Positions 12,030-23,200 of a stretch of 64,000 nucleotides of DNA are shown one piece after another. The notes under the pieces were generated by a model. It saw nothing but the letters and a program-made list of their open reading frames with translations, ran no database searches and had not been told where the DNA came from. The DNA is taken from NCBI RefSeq assembly GCF_032118995.1, contig NC_092657.1, positions 1,237,891 through 1,301,890 of the forward strand, in the 5' to 3' direction. A program made the position numbers and the translations under genes. Numbering within the stretch: position 1 is the first letter of the stretch; each line of letters opens with the position of its first letter. This stretch comes from Asterias amurensis. Taxonomy: Eukaryota > Echinodermata > Asteroidea > Forcipulatida > Asteriidae.

Positions 12030-12559
12030 TCAATGTATATAGCCGTAGAGCTGCAAAATGCAAACTTTGGGATAGCGACGAAACAGTAACTGCTCAGTTA
12101 CGCAAAAGTTAACACTGGGCCTAAAATGTTCTCTTGCCTTTTTCGTGTTCATATTATTTAATTTTGTAACAGTATTCCCTGTTTCTGATGTGTGTTTCTC
12201 AGTGTTGTCTTTTCCTTGTTTGTTGGGGTGTTTGTTGTTTGAATAAGCCAGTAATAACAGAGTCCAGTATTCTCCCGAAGCAATTAGAGCATACTGTTTG
12301 AAACGTTGAGTTGTTAACCACCTGTTCTCTTCAGAACCGAAACTACTCAAAAGAGATTCAATTCAATTCATTCAATTCAATTCAAAAATGGTTTATTAAA
12401 ACATGACTCGCAGTTAAAAAACTGAATTGCACATGTCAACACCATGTCAACATCATACATGACAACATCATACCCATAGTGCTACCACAAACCTCTCTTT
12501 AGTTTTCCCACCATGCAAAGTTTACTGGTATAGTTAATTCTTATCATATTGCTAGAGAA
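12030..12559. other. Intergenic repeat debris
   Basis: Includes AGAGCATACTGTTTGAAACG (a relative of the motif at 6545) and an ATTCAATTCAATTCAA tail like those at LINE 3' ends. No gene. Confidence 0.45.
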
Positions 12560-14310
12560 CTAGCGGGATGCCGCGCTTCGCGCGGCACCCCGCTAGGATA
12601 TAAAAATCCTTTACACAAATATTTCGAAATGTGGGTGAGGGTGTTATACGCCTCTCTCAATATTTATGCATGGTGTCATAATTTTAACCCAAAATGAAGC
12701 TATTTCGCACGTCCACCACTACTTGCAGTGGCTGTACCCACCTCGTTTTGGGTTAGACAACGTACCTTATGCATCTAGAAACTTTAAGGCTCCCCCGTGA
12801 TCCTTATAGGGGTCTAATATGTTGGGCCTCTCTAACGTTACACGTTTTTCAAATCAGCGTTGATAGGTGAAACTGACCGTTAGCCAGCAATAACTAAAGT
12901 TTCTTTTGTACTACACTACCAAAACTTTCTCCACACAATATACATTCATAATGCTTGCATTTCCTTTTTAAAAAACATCGTCAAAAATGACATTTTTACG
13001 TCCCACGATACATAGCGTTGCTACAGCACTATAAGTAAAGCGAGCTTTTGGAACATGCTGTGTGCCACAAATCTAATTTATCTACTGTTTTTTTTTTTTG
13101 GGGGGGGGCGGGGGTGGTAAGAGCGTAGGCCTCTTTTTAGTTTATTCTCATCTGAATTGGTATTGTAAACTTTCTGGTCAATAGGCTGCATGTATAACGG
13201 GAGCACTTAACGTGAACGTCAAAAAAGTGTTTTGCAGGCAGAGATGCCAAGTCCAGAGGCTAGCTATGTGTGAGATTTTTCAAAGCTCAACCCCCATCCC
13301 CCAGGAAAAAAAATTGCCAGTTTAAGAAGGCCTTTTTAAATCGCCGCCCAACCTTTTTTTTTTTTTTTTTTTTATAAATAAATAAAACAATGTGAAATTT
13401 AATTGTGGACAAAAAGTGTTTCAAAATGCATCAAAAGCCTCCTCAGAATAATTAAAACTCACTTGAGGTACACAGGAGATGTTGATGGTTAATGTGGAGG
13501 TTCGATTGTGTCAGATTATATCCTTCCAAACTTGAACAAAATAGACTAAAAATGATGTCCAAAATCAATCGCTCACTTCTGTTGTGTCTTCGCTAGTGGA
13601 GCGCATTTCAACGAATTTGCTAAAACAAACTTGTGCGCAATAAGCGTTTTGCGCTCTGCCGAATTTGAGCTAAACCTACTGGATGAGCAAAAGCGTGCGC
13701 AATCTGCAAATTTGCGCTCTGTTTGTACAAATTTGGTACAAAAAATGTCGTTAATTTTTTTTTCCGATCTCGCCCCAATAATGGTTGATGTGCGTGTGAG
13801 CGTGAGACAGAGCCCAAATGCGTGAGTCTCACGCCTAATGCGTGAGACTTGGCAGGTCTGGTTTTGTTTTATTGTCACTTTGGGCTTATTGCATCTCGCG
13901 AAATTTGAACGACAAACGACACAATTTCTGACCGTGTTCATGTTCACGCTGCTCTAGGAACAAACCTCCATACATCCCATATCTCTGGAACCCTATATCG
14001 TACAAACTAAATAAAAACGATAAACTCGTCCCCACTCCTTAATTTTCTCTAACTTATTTCACTTTCAGAAAGCATGTCAAGTCATGTTTAGGGTTTGTTA
14101 CGTCCAGTTTGGGTCAATAGACAAACTCCTAAAAATGTACCCCATTCAGCCGCACGAGGTCTCTTTTGTTAATATTATCTCCATCAGTAACCAACCCGAC
14201 GGGCCGATGGCTAAATTAGGGTTCAAAATGGATTCCACAAGGATGCCATACCACTGGACCTTCTAATTTTCAATCCAAGATGGCGCAGGTTACGCTTTTA
14301 ATAGTATAGA
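12560..14310 (-). mobile_element. Non-autonomous Helitron, 1.75 kb
   Basis: Read on the minus strand, the element starts TCTATACTATTAAAAGCG at 14310 and ends with hairpin GCCGCGCGAAGCGCGGC followed by ATCCCGCTAG at 12560. The flanks are A at 12559 and T at 14311, the A-T insertion site of Helitrons, with no target duplication. No Rep or helicase frame is present, so it depends on a helper. The interior includes poly-T/G tracts and GTGCGCAATSTGCAAATTTG-like motifs. The terminal rules are established for Helitrons; the assignment is read directly from both ends. Confidence 0.82.
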
Positions 14311-14500
14311 TTACACCCCTATGACCTTCCTGTACGAGTATCGTTCAACTTGTTTACAATGACTTGTGAATAACAGAGCAATGAGCCATTTTTTACGGTT
14401 ACAATAGTTTGAACGCTTACAATAGTTTGAAAAAGGTCCCGAGGTCAAACATGTTTTGCTTTCTTTAGAGTGCGGATCAAGGAAACGGGCTGTGGATTGA

Positions 14501-14870
14501 CTAGCCTTTAATCAAGGCGCACGCGGTGGCAGCACCCCTGGTATCACGCTGTTCTTTTTTTCGTGCGTGATATCTGGAGTCGTGCTTGACATCAGGGGCC
14601 AATTTCATAGCGCTGCTTAGCACATAAATTTGCTTAGCATGAAATTTCAACCGTGATAAAAACAGGAATGCCAACCAAATTTCCATGTGATTTTCAGGAC
14701 AAGCAAACAACAGCTAAACACCAATAAGAAGCGACATGCAACATTAAACAAATGGAAATTTGGTTGGTAATCCTGTTTTTAGCAAGGAAGAAATTTCATG
14801 CCAAGCAAATTTGTGTGCTTAGCAGCTCTATGAAATTGGGCGGGTGCCGCGTGCGCCTTGACTAAAGGCT
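14501..14870. mobile_element. Foldback carrying a family D element
   Basis: Outer arms share GCCTTTAATCAAGGCGCACG in inverted orientation. Inside, 14594-14838 is a family D foldback with CAATTTCATAGMGCTGCT ends and GGAAATTTGGTTGGTAATCC arm. The D element appears to have inserted into the outer foldback. Confidence 0.75.
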
Positions 14871-15375
14871 ACGGATTGACCCTCCCATAGCTGCCAGCCG
14901 ATTCTGCAGAAAACAAATCCCTGAAAATAGGTCAATCTTTGTTCTGTGGGCAAATTTGACAATCTCTCTGATTATGGAAAATGGTGTTCCAACTATATTA
15001 AAATATGTACTTCTAAATATCTCCTTGATTGTGGTATGTACAAAATCCCACTGATTGCAAGATGGAAATGTTGGTTCAATGGTGCAATACATTACTCGTA
15101 CAGGCACATTTGTGTACCCGGGGGGGCGGGACTGCCCCCCCTATTGTCTAGTTATGCCAATGTGTATAGACATGGTAGACAATACCTACACACGTAGTAA
15201 GGTTGTATGGTATGTGTATGTCAATATTAGGCGTTAAGAAGTTCAGAAACACGGACTCAAAGGTTGAACAAAACATGTCAGGAGAGAATTTTGAATTTTA
15301 ATACTAACCAGAGTACCATTTTTGTCTCACAACCCCGTCAAGGGGATTAAAACAGCGCCACCTATCGACACTACG

Positions 15376-15505
15376 ATGGCTTTAAAGTTACTGCGAGATT
15401 TAAAGGATTTGAGGTTATCTCTGTTGTTTGTCATTGTCTTCGCTGCATTCTCAACGTGTTATATCTCCATCTCCTACTCCAAGACGTCACACCATCAACA
15501 AAGAT
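15376..15505 (+). CDS. Sulfotransferase copy 2, exon 1
   Basis: Start ATG in the context CTACGATGG, then LRDLKDLRL and a hydrophobic anchor (LSLLFVIVFAAFSTCYISI). Ends in phase 1 before GTAAGT at 15506. Confidence 0.85.
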
Positions 15506-17386
15506 GTAAGTTCATGTAATCTTCTTTTTCGAGTCCACCATCTAGGCAAATGTTAGGCCAGTATTTTGCGCATCGCACAGCCCTCTCATTTGCTGCCATC
15601 GGGCCCAATTTCATAGTACTGCTAAGCACACAAATTTGCTTAGTATGAAATGTCTTCCTTGATGAAATGTCTTCCTTGATAAAATCAGGTTTACCATCTT
15701 AATTTCCATTTGTTGCATATTTCTTGTTACTGGTATTCAGCTGTTGTTTGCTTATTCTGAAAATCACGTGGAAATTTTGTTGGGAATCCTGTTTTTATCA
15801 AAGGAAGAAATTTCATGCTAAGCAAATTCCAAAGATTTTTAAAATTTGACGAAACCGCTGCTCGTGTTGAGTTCAAAAGGCTGATAACTTTGGGAAGATG
15901 GAATGGTCGTGGTATTGCCTTGTGTCAATTTCAAAATTACTTGACAACAACTGTCAAACCTAAACAAACATTTCATGTTGTTTTTTTTCTTTCAAGGGAC
16001 AGATTATTATCATATGGGAGAACGTGACCAAAAACGATCGGTGGCAAATTCACCTGAAATCAAAGGAAACAAAGTCAATGACAACATAAAGGTATGCTTT
16101 GTATTATTATTTTCAGTCATAGACATTTCCTTACATATAGACTCCCCATAATTATTTTTAGCTGTGTTCAAACTAAACGTATTCCTTCGAGTTTCATCCC
16201 ATACATACAACATTATATTATTAGTAAAGCGCCTTTACATCAAGATCTAAGCGCTAAAAACAGCATCAGACAGCATATTACATCTGATAAACATGAGTTT
16301 TGAGAGATCTTTTGATATACACTTTCTGATGCGTATTATGTGAGGTTGTTCCCGATTCAGCAATAATAAATATAGCCTTCATCATGTCATAAAAGAAACA
16401 ATTGTTTTTCCTTTTCATTACAGCACAATAATAGACCAACAACTTTACAGATACAAGCTTCAAATGTCCACAATGTATCAGACACGGCAGTAACTACAAC
16501 CGCCAAAACCCAACAACCAACATTCTCGTTTGAGACAAAGGAGATTCAACTGCATCGCAAGAAACACATGGACAGAATGTGTCATAGCAAATACCACATT
16601 GAAACCCTCGACTTTGGTTCCCAAAAACCTATAGAAGTCCAGGCCTTTAAATACCTCCTAGATCTGTCGTACGTGAATGATGACTACAAGATCATAGTAA
16701 CTACAATCCACAAAGTTGGCTCTTCGAATTGGCGACGTTTCATGCAGGATCTTCACAAGATTAGCAGTGACAAATTCAGAAAGGCATGGCCACCACTGAA
16801 GTTTTTAAGCAAACGACCAACTGTAGAAATCCAACAGAACTTAAAAGAGTACACCAAAGTTTTATTTGTACGGCATCCTCTGGTTCGGCTCCTCTCAGCG
16901 TACCGGGATAAATTCGTCAAACTCCCCACGAGTCATTACGTCGGCGCCGCTGTCAAGATCATCAAAATAATTCGTAAGCAAAGCCCGGCAAACCTTAAAA
17001 AACCTGACATGACCTTCACAGAGTTCCTGACATACCTGGACGGTGCTAAAAATGGTCAACGTTTCGACTCTCACTGGGCACTGACCTTCGAGAAATACAA
17101 ACCTTGTCACGTGCGTTATGACGTCATAGGTAAACTTGAAACACTTCTCCCGGATGTGGATTATCTGACTGACAAACTTGGGGTTAAAGGTCGTGTTGAG
17201 TACAGGTATCCAAAGCCGTACAGCGGAAGTTCAAATACGTCATTGCTGATCGAAAATTATTCCAAAGTCCCACCAGAACTTGTTAGAAGTATTTGTCAAA
17301 TTTACCATGATGATTTTATTGCGTTTGATTATGCCTTACCCAAGAATTTCTCAGATTTGGCTGAATATCTAACGAAAATAGGCTGA
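15376..17386 (+). CDS. Carbohydrate sulfotransferase, copy 2 (three coding exons)
   Basis: Gene-level entry. Exons 15376-15505, 16003-16091 and 16424-17386 join in phase to 393 residues. Same family and predicted role as the copy at 2.2-4.6 kb: Golgi type II enzyme, PAPS-dependent sulfation of a glycan. Motifs KVGSSNWRR and VRHPLVRLLSAYRDKF are intact, so it should be active. Two junctions allow in-frame alternatives: exon 2 may start at 15997 (AAG then CAG, six bases apart, two residues), and exon 3 may start at 16451 (nine residues shorter), the position used by the paralog. The 5' flank just before the ATG is conserved with copy 1, so the duplicated block included some leader. The two genes point away from each other across about 10.8 kb. 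Confidence 0.92.
15602..15831. mobile_element. Foldback MITE family D, truncated
   Basis: Begins GGGCCCAATTTCATAGTACT and ends inside the second arm at CATGCTAAGCAAATT. Lies in intron 1 of sulfotransferase copy 2. Confidence 0.75.
16003..16091 (+). CDS. Sulfotransferase copy 2, exon 2
   Basis: Stem exon encoding YYYHMGERDQ onward, ending before GTATGC. The acceptor CAG at 16000-16002 aligns with that of copy 1; an AAG six bases upstream would add two residues without changing frame. Confidence 0.75.
16424..17386 (+). CDS. Sulfotransferase copy 2, exon 3 (catalytic domain)
   Basis: Strong pyrimidine tract and CAG at 16421-16423, then an open frame to TGA at 17384. Contains both PAPS-binding motifs and the conserved C-terminal SSNTSLLIENYSKVP region. 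A second CAG at 16448-16450 is in phase. Confidence 0.9.
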   Translation, partial: HNNRPTTLQIQASNVHNVSDTAVTTTAKTQQPTFSFETKEIQLHRKKHMDRMCHSKYHIETLDFGSQKPIEVQAFKYLLDLSYVNDDYKIIVTTIHKVGSSNWRRFMQDLHKISSDKFRKAWPPLKFLSKRPTVEIQQNLKEYTKVLFVRHPLVRLLSAYRDKFVKLPTSHYVGAAVKIIKIIRKQSPANLKKPDMTFTEFLTYLDGAKNGQRFDSHWALTFEKYKPCHVRYDVIGKLETLLPDVDYLTDKLGVKGRVEYRYPKPYSGSSNTSLLIENYSKVPPELVRSICQIYHDDFIAFDYALPKNFSDLAEYLTKIG

Positions 17387-17571
17387 CCCCCAGCTGACAG
17401 TCATGATTGTGTGTGCATGTACTGCGCCGGCGCAATGCATTAATGCGCGCGTTCTTTGAGGAGGGTTTAAACATTCAAACTCGGGTCGTCGTCAGCAGCA
17501 GAATGTGATACGGATCTAAGTTGAAGTCAGGCTCTATGTTGTATAATTGCTTGAATGTTTCTTATTCCTAA

Positions 17572-17687
17572 TTAAAGGCAGTGGACATTATTGGTAATTA
17601 CAAAAAAAAAAAAAAAAATTATTGGTTAGCATAAAACCTTACTTGGTTACGAGTAACGGGGAGGAGAGGTTGACAGTATAACACATT
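17572..17687. mobile_element. TTAA MITE family A, left part only
   Basis: Left end TTAAAGGCAGTGGACATT through GAGAGGTTGACAGTATAA, then interrupted by the element starting at 17692. Confidence 0.75.
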
Positions 17688-17691
17688 AATG

Positions 17692-18166
17692 TAATACCTG
17701 CAACAGACAGTGATTAAATCTCTGTTTTGAAAATGGGGTATTCGCTTACATTCAATTTAACCAAGTTATTGCCGACAGAACTAACCGTGTAGCGTTGCTG
17801 GAAGGCAAACGTCAACGCTGTAATGAGTTACACAGGATCTCGTTGGCTACAAGACCGGAGAGTACAACGAAGACATCGAATACATACCCATTGAGTCAGC
17901 AATGGTCCAGGCAGCCTTTGTTTTAAACAAGGCATACATGTACTTCAATAATTACCTGGGGTGGATTTCACAAAGAGTTAGGACTAGTCTTATCTCGAGT
18001 TAGGACCAGTTACTCGTCCTAACTTAGGACTATCCATGCAATTTGTATATCTCCTTGTATATCTCCTTGCCGAAGCATTTTTAGGCATTCGCAGCCAAAA
18101 CCAGCTCTTTTTAGAGCCACCTCATTTTCAAAAGAGAGATTTAATCACTGTCTGTTGCAGGTATTA
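17692..18166. mobile_element. 475-bp element with long terminal inverted repeats and gene-like core
   Basis: About 45-bp inverted ends (TAATACCTGCAACAGACAGT) with AATG on both sides. The core holds two open plus-strand pieces in different frames: NRVALLEGKRQRCNELHRI and TGEYNEDIEYIPIESAMVQA. It also holds a fragment (17955-18045) of the GTTAGGACTAGTCTTATC foldback family. The protein-like pieces look like a captured, broken gene fragment of unrecognised family. Confidence 0.6.
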
Positions 18167-18204
18167 AATGTAATTATGATCACAGGTTTTAACTGAAAAA
18201 AAGA

Positions 18205-18490
18205 ATTGTGTGTACTATTTGATTGTTTGTTTGTTGGTTGGTTTGTTTGTTTGTTTGTTTGTTTAGTTGCTTGCTTGCTTGTTTGTTTGTTTGTTTTGTT
18301 TGTTTGTTTGGTGTGTGTTTGTTTGTTTGCTTGCTTGTTTGTTTGTTTGGGTGTTTGTTTGTTTGTTTGTTTGTTTGTTTGTTTGTTTGTTTGTTTGTTT
18401 GTTTGTTTGTTTGTTTGTTTGTTTTGTTTGTTTGTTTGTTTGTTTGGTTTGTTGGTTTGTTGGTTTGTTTGTTGGTTTTTTGGTTTATTT
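18205..18490. repeat. (TTTG)n microsatellite
   Basis: Nearly 290 bases of TTTG/TTTGG/CTTG repeats on the plus strand. Open frames across it on either strand are by-products of the repeat. Confidence 0.95.
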
Positions 18491-20050
18491 AAAACACAAT
18501 AGTCAGGAAAGTAAATGTAAATAAAGTTGTTGTTAAATGTTTTTAAACTGTTGAATATTCTGTATAATATCTTGCCGCAGCTTTGCGGTTCTGCCACTTT
18601 GCACCTTTTGACACATTATTGTTTTCAATAGGTCGACAAAAAACGCATGAAGATTGAAATTTATCATAATCAGTGAATATTCAGATTGATATAGAATTAA
18701 TGATTAACTTCTTGTTTACCTTTCTTACCGATTCCAACAAGTCCTTTTAAACAAAAATCGGTATCGACATGGAAGTTTTGGAAGTGCAAAGGTCAAGAGG
18801 CAGCTAGGCTTTCTTTACTCGGTCGCGTTTTGTTTTCTGTCTCTAAATATATACTGAAGTGCGCCCTCTGTTGGTAGTATACGTCTGCACCCCACTGCAT
18901 AACCATTAACCCGAACACAATCTTGACTGGCTGCATGTAATTGACTCGTATTTTGAAGAAATATTTATTGTCCAATATTGAGATGAACAATTTCTCGTAA
19001 AAAAAAAATTAATTGAAAATAATTTGTGGCGTAAGAATGGCTGAAGGATTCCCTTCCACTAAGTCTCTGCTTTACTTTACTAATATTAATTGAACTTAAA
19101 AATCCACCCCCCCCCCCCCCCCCGTCACCGCCTGCACATTGAACTCGTGGTAATTATTAACAAAATAATCTTTATTTCAGATATTAACTTATTTGTTACA
19201 AGAACTACCGCCATATTGGTTCCAGGTTGAGTCTACTAAGAGAACAACTTTAGTTAACAAGAAGGAACAATATTGTCAAACAGCCGATTTATGTGTATGT
19301 ATTAGTTTTATTCTATGATGTGGGATGGGGTGTATAATTGGGTACGTTGATTGTGCATGTATTAATTTGTTTGTAGCTATTTGTTAGTGTATAATCTCGA
19401 CCGTACATGCACCATGGATCAATCTTTATGCAGGACGACAACACCTTTTTTTTGGGGGGGGGGGGGTGGGGTGCACCTGTCCCCAACGGAACCTGAAGGG
19501 GAGGGAAAAATTTATTTTGTGTGACGATTAATACCAAAACTAGTGAAAGAACTTGACGTAAGGAAACCTATATATCATATTGGCCCGTTTAAATACGTAC
19601 AGGCTGAATGAATGTTTATGGGGAAAGTTTTTATAAAAGCACAGTAAAATTATGCTTAACAAAATCATGTTAACGGCTCGGCATGATATACATTCTGCTC
19701 TTTTTTACTTCGGCAGAATGAATTGACACAAGTAAGCAATATTAGTGTGTTAATCGTCCCATTTTCAGATACATAACTAAATTTAATTCAACTCAATTCA
19801 ATTCAATGTTTTTCAAATAAGTGAATTTACCTACCGAAAACCCATGAAGAGCAATTATATATTTTTTGTGTGTATTTTATGTGATGTCACAGCTAGGGGT
19901 GTGTGGCGGACCACCCCCCCCCCCACCCTAAAAAGGTTACGCCCCGCAATCAATCAGCACAACATTTAACATTGGAGCGACTTATGCAAGTTTAGTGGAA
20001 AAAATTAGCCTGCACAGTAAATAGTCTGGTTGCGGCGCTGTTTCACAATG
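18491..20050. other. Intergenic between sulfotransferase copy 2 and WW-CUE gene
   Basis: Contains homopolymer C/G runs near 19100, 19455 and 19915 but no supported gene or classified repeat. The WW-CUE 5' leader probably begins near its right end. Confidence 0.5.
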
Positions 20051-20060
20051 CTTTAAATAG
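20051..20060 (+). promoter_or_regulatory. TATA-like box upstream of WW-CUE gene
   Basis: CTTTAAATAG lies about 70-78 bases before the ATG at the expected side of the gene. The transcription start is unknown, so this is only a position-based guess. Confidence 0.2.
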
Positions 20061-20128
20061 AGGCGGCGTAATAACCCTAGTATTACTATTGATGTTGGGC
20101 GTTTGGTAAATAAACTACAATTTTAACT

Positions 20129-20211
20129 ATGGCGACTCCACAAGCTTGGTGGGCAAATATGCCCCTTCCTCCAGGTTGGGATGCAAAATACGACCAAGGG
20201 GCAAGGAAATA
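20129..20211 (+). CDS. WW-CUE gene, exon 1
   Basis: ATG in the context ACTATGG; encodes the first half of the WW domain (LPPGWDAKYDQGARK). Ends in phase 2 before GTAAGT. A TTTAAATAG box lies about 75 bases upstream of the ATG. Confidence 0.85.
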
Positions 20212-23200
20212 GTAAGTGTATATGTACCTCTGTATTTATAGACTGTTTTGTTGGTTTAACTTATGTTTTTAAGCAGTGAATTTTACCACTGTGGAAAAAT
20301 AATTTTGAGCCCCTTCTCCGCCGAGCTGCCGAGACGAAACGGGTCTCCGAGAGAGGGGGAACCATCGACTACAGACTATCCTGGTGTCATGTGTTTTCAG
20401 TAGGATAACAGGAAAATTGTTCACAATCAAAAACTAAATATTTTTTTTTCAAATCATCTATCCAATTTTTTAACAACACTTTCACTTCATGGTGTGTTGG
20501 AATTTTTAAAGTTTTGGTTTTACGTTGCGAGAGACAGTCCGCCATTAACAGTGCTTATGCATGCACGACATTGGAGCAACGTCATATGTTTTCACACCTT
20601 TCATTGGTTGGTATTTTATTGAATATTCAGAAGCTAGTATGGCGTGCAAAATAAATCAAAAATATTATTCAATTAGTACTTGACAAATTTAATTACATTT
20701 GTGTCCTAAGGCATTATGGCTACTTTATTAGAATCCAGAGATATCATAAGGCATGAAAGTAAAACACCCCACCCCCCTTGATGCACTCACACTTCATAAC
20801 AATCCATTTCCCCCCATTTCAGACCAGTAATGTTTGGTTCAGGAGATAAGAAACCAATCTATGATATTTTCTCTTTAATGTAGACTTAATATTTATTACG
20901 CTTATCAGAATTTATAACAGTTATGCAGTAAATAAATAAAAAAAATTGTTGTCATTTTCACTTAAAATATTTTAATATTTTCCCCACATTTGCACACCAT
21001 AGAATCCCAAATAGTAACCACCTCACGTGATCCATCTAGTGACTAAAGCAGAATGAAACTCAATCTAGCAGATAGTAATTTTGTTTTGAACTTTCGAGGT
21101 TGGATGATGTTTCTTGACTCATTTGAATTTTGGCATAATAATGCACTAGTGATTTGTACCGAAAATCAATCATTTTATAAATGTTTGAGCATAACCAACG
21201 ACAGGAAACTTTATTCTCAGCATGATTAAGCCTGATGAAAATACAGACCGTGAGTAAACTGCATAGCTTCTGTCACCGGTGCAGCTTGCACAATTTCGCG
21301 GTAAACGGGAGTCAAAGTCTGCCTCGATTGACGTCACGAACAGCGCCCTCTCGGGTAGGGGTCTATCTTGAATTTAACTGAATTTTTAAAACCTTAGTTA
21401 ACTGTTTATATTCATATTCCACTGATCAAAACACATATATTAGTGACAAAAGCTTTATTTTGAAAAAAATACCACTTCCAGGTCACTTTAACTCAAACTT
21501 TGGCTCTGTACTCCTTTTTGAAATAACTTGACATGAGATTGTGGTCCTTCCTGACATCCTTAGTCATAAAAGAACCCCCGAAGTAAGTACGCCTGGAACT
21601 ACCTGTTTGTGGAGACAATAGCGGAACGAGCCTCACCTGTGTGGCTATGGAGGAACTCTGACGAATCCTAGGATTTGTCAGAGAGTTGCCCACAAAGTTT
21701 GGACTAACTAAGTAGAATTACGACCACAGATGTCAAAATATTTTTTTTCACTCCTAATGTCACTGTCTGAATCAACATGTACCTAGTCAGTTTGTCACTC
21801 GTTTTATTATTTAAATTTGTCTATTTTAGTTTCTTTGTCCACCATTCCACCAAATCAACACAGTGGAATGATCCTCGTAAGCAGTATTACGAATCGCAAC
21901 AGAGAGCAGGGTTTGCACCAGCACCCCAGCACGCCCCAAGAATGGCCCAGCACTCTCCCAGAATGCCTCAGCACGCTCCCAGAATGCCTCAGCATTCCCC
22001 ACGGATGCCTCAGGCCATGGTAAGATACAAGCATGATATACCAACCCCCTGGACTAAATCAAGGACTGAAATAATAGTTGGGTAGTTAGGTTGGCGCAGT
22101 GGTGTCTTGCCTCGCCTTCCACCTCTGGGGACCCCAGTTTGAGTCCTACCGGGGGGGGGGGGGCACTATGTGTATTGGGTTTATCAGTCCCTACTTGACT
22201 TCGAGGGTTTTCCCTGGAACAATTCTCTGGGGTTTTCCTCCAACTTCTAAAACTGAAATTTCTTCACTGTCTCCTCACCTTGTTTAGATGCTGAAAAGGC
22301 ATTGACAAGTATTATCATAGATGTAGATGTAGATATAGAATCATTGTTGGCACATCTCATACCTGACTACAGACTCACATGCCGCTATATGTACATGTAT
22401 GCTGCTTTTTGCTCCTTGGTAAACATGATAAATTTCTTCTGGAGCATTTCAAGGGCACCAAAGAAATGACCAGGGGGCATAGAGGCAAGTATTAGGCCTG
22501 CACCCATTGCACAACGCGAGCACACTCCCACAACGCGAGCACACTCCCACATGCCTAGATGCTGTCTGCCATTTTGGGAGGCAAACTTGTGCTCAAACAT
22601 GAACAAAAGATTGGACTCCCAAAATGATGGAAATGGTGGCTTAACATCCCATTCAAAGGATGAAGGACTGTTGCTATTAAGGGTGTTGCTAAGGACTTAC
22701 TCATCTGCAACACATGATGACAAGGAAATCAAGCCATAGCTGTAGCCCAAGTCCAACACGGCCCAAGTTACTTAAAGGGAAGGTACACGATTGGTAATTA
22801 CTCAAAACAAATATTAACTCAAACACTGACTTGGTAACAAGCATTAGAGAGCTGTTGATAGTATAAAACATTGTGGGAAATGGCTCCTTCTCAAGTAGCA
22901 TAGATTTTGAAATAGAGGTAATTTCTTACTAAAATGATAAAAGTCTTTTAGCTAGAAGTCTTTTATTCCTATCTGAAAGCACACAAATTTGTCCAACAAC
23001 GGTGTTTTTTCTTTCATCATTTTCTCCCAACTTCGATGACCAATTGAGCTCAAATTTTCTCAGGTTTGTTATTTTATGCATTGTTGAGATACACCAAGTG
23101 AGAACACTGGTCTTTGACAATTACTAATAGTGTACCTTCCCTTTAATATCCTATGACAATTCAATCCTTTGGTGCACAGACTTTTGTTCAATGTTCAATC

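Noticed and set aside
13573-13947. 124-codon minus-strand frame and its neighbours
   Set aside because: Lies inside the non-autonomous Helitron and has no Rep or helicase motif; probably chance.
18145-18597. 150-codon QTNK-rich frame and its Cys/Leu/Phe-rich antisense frames
   Set aside because: Pure translation of a (TTTG)n microsatellite.
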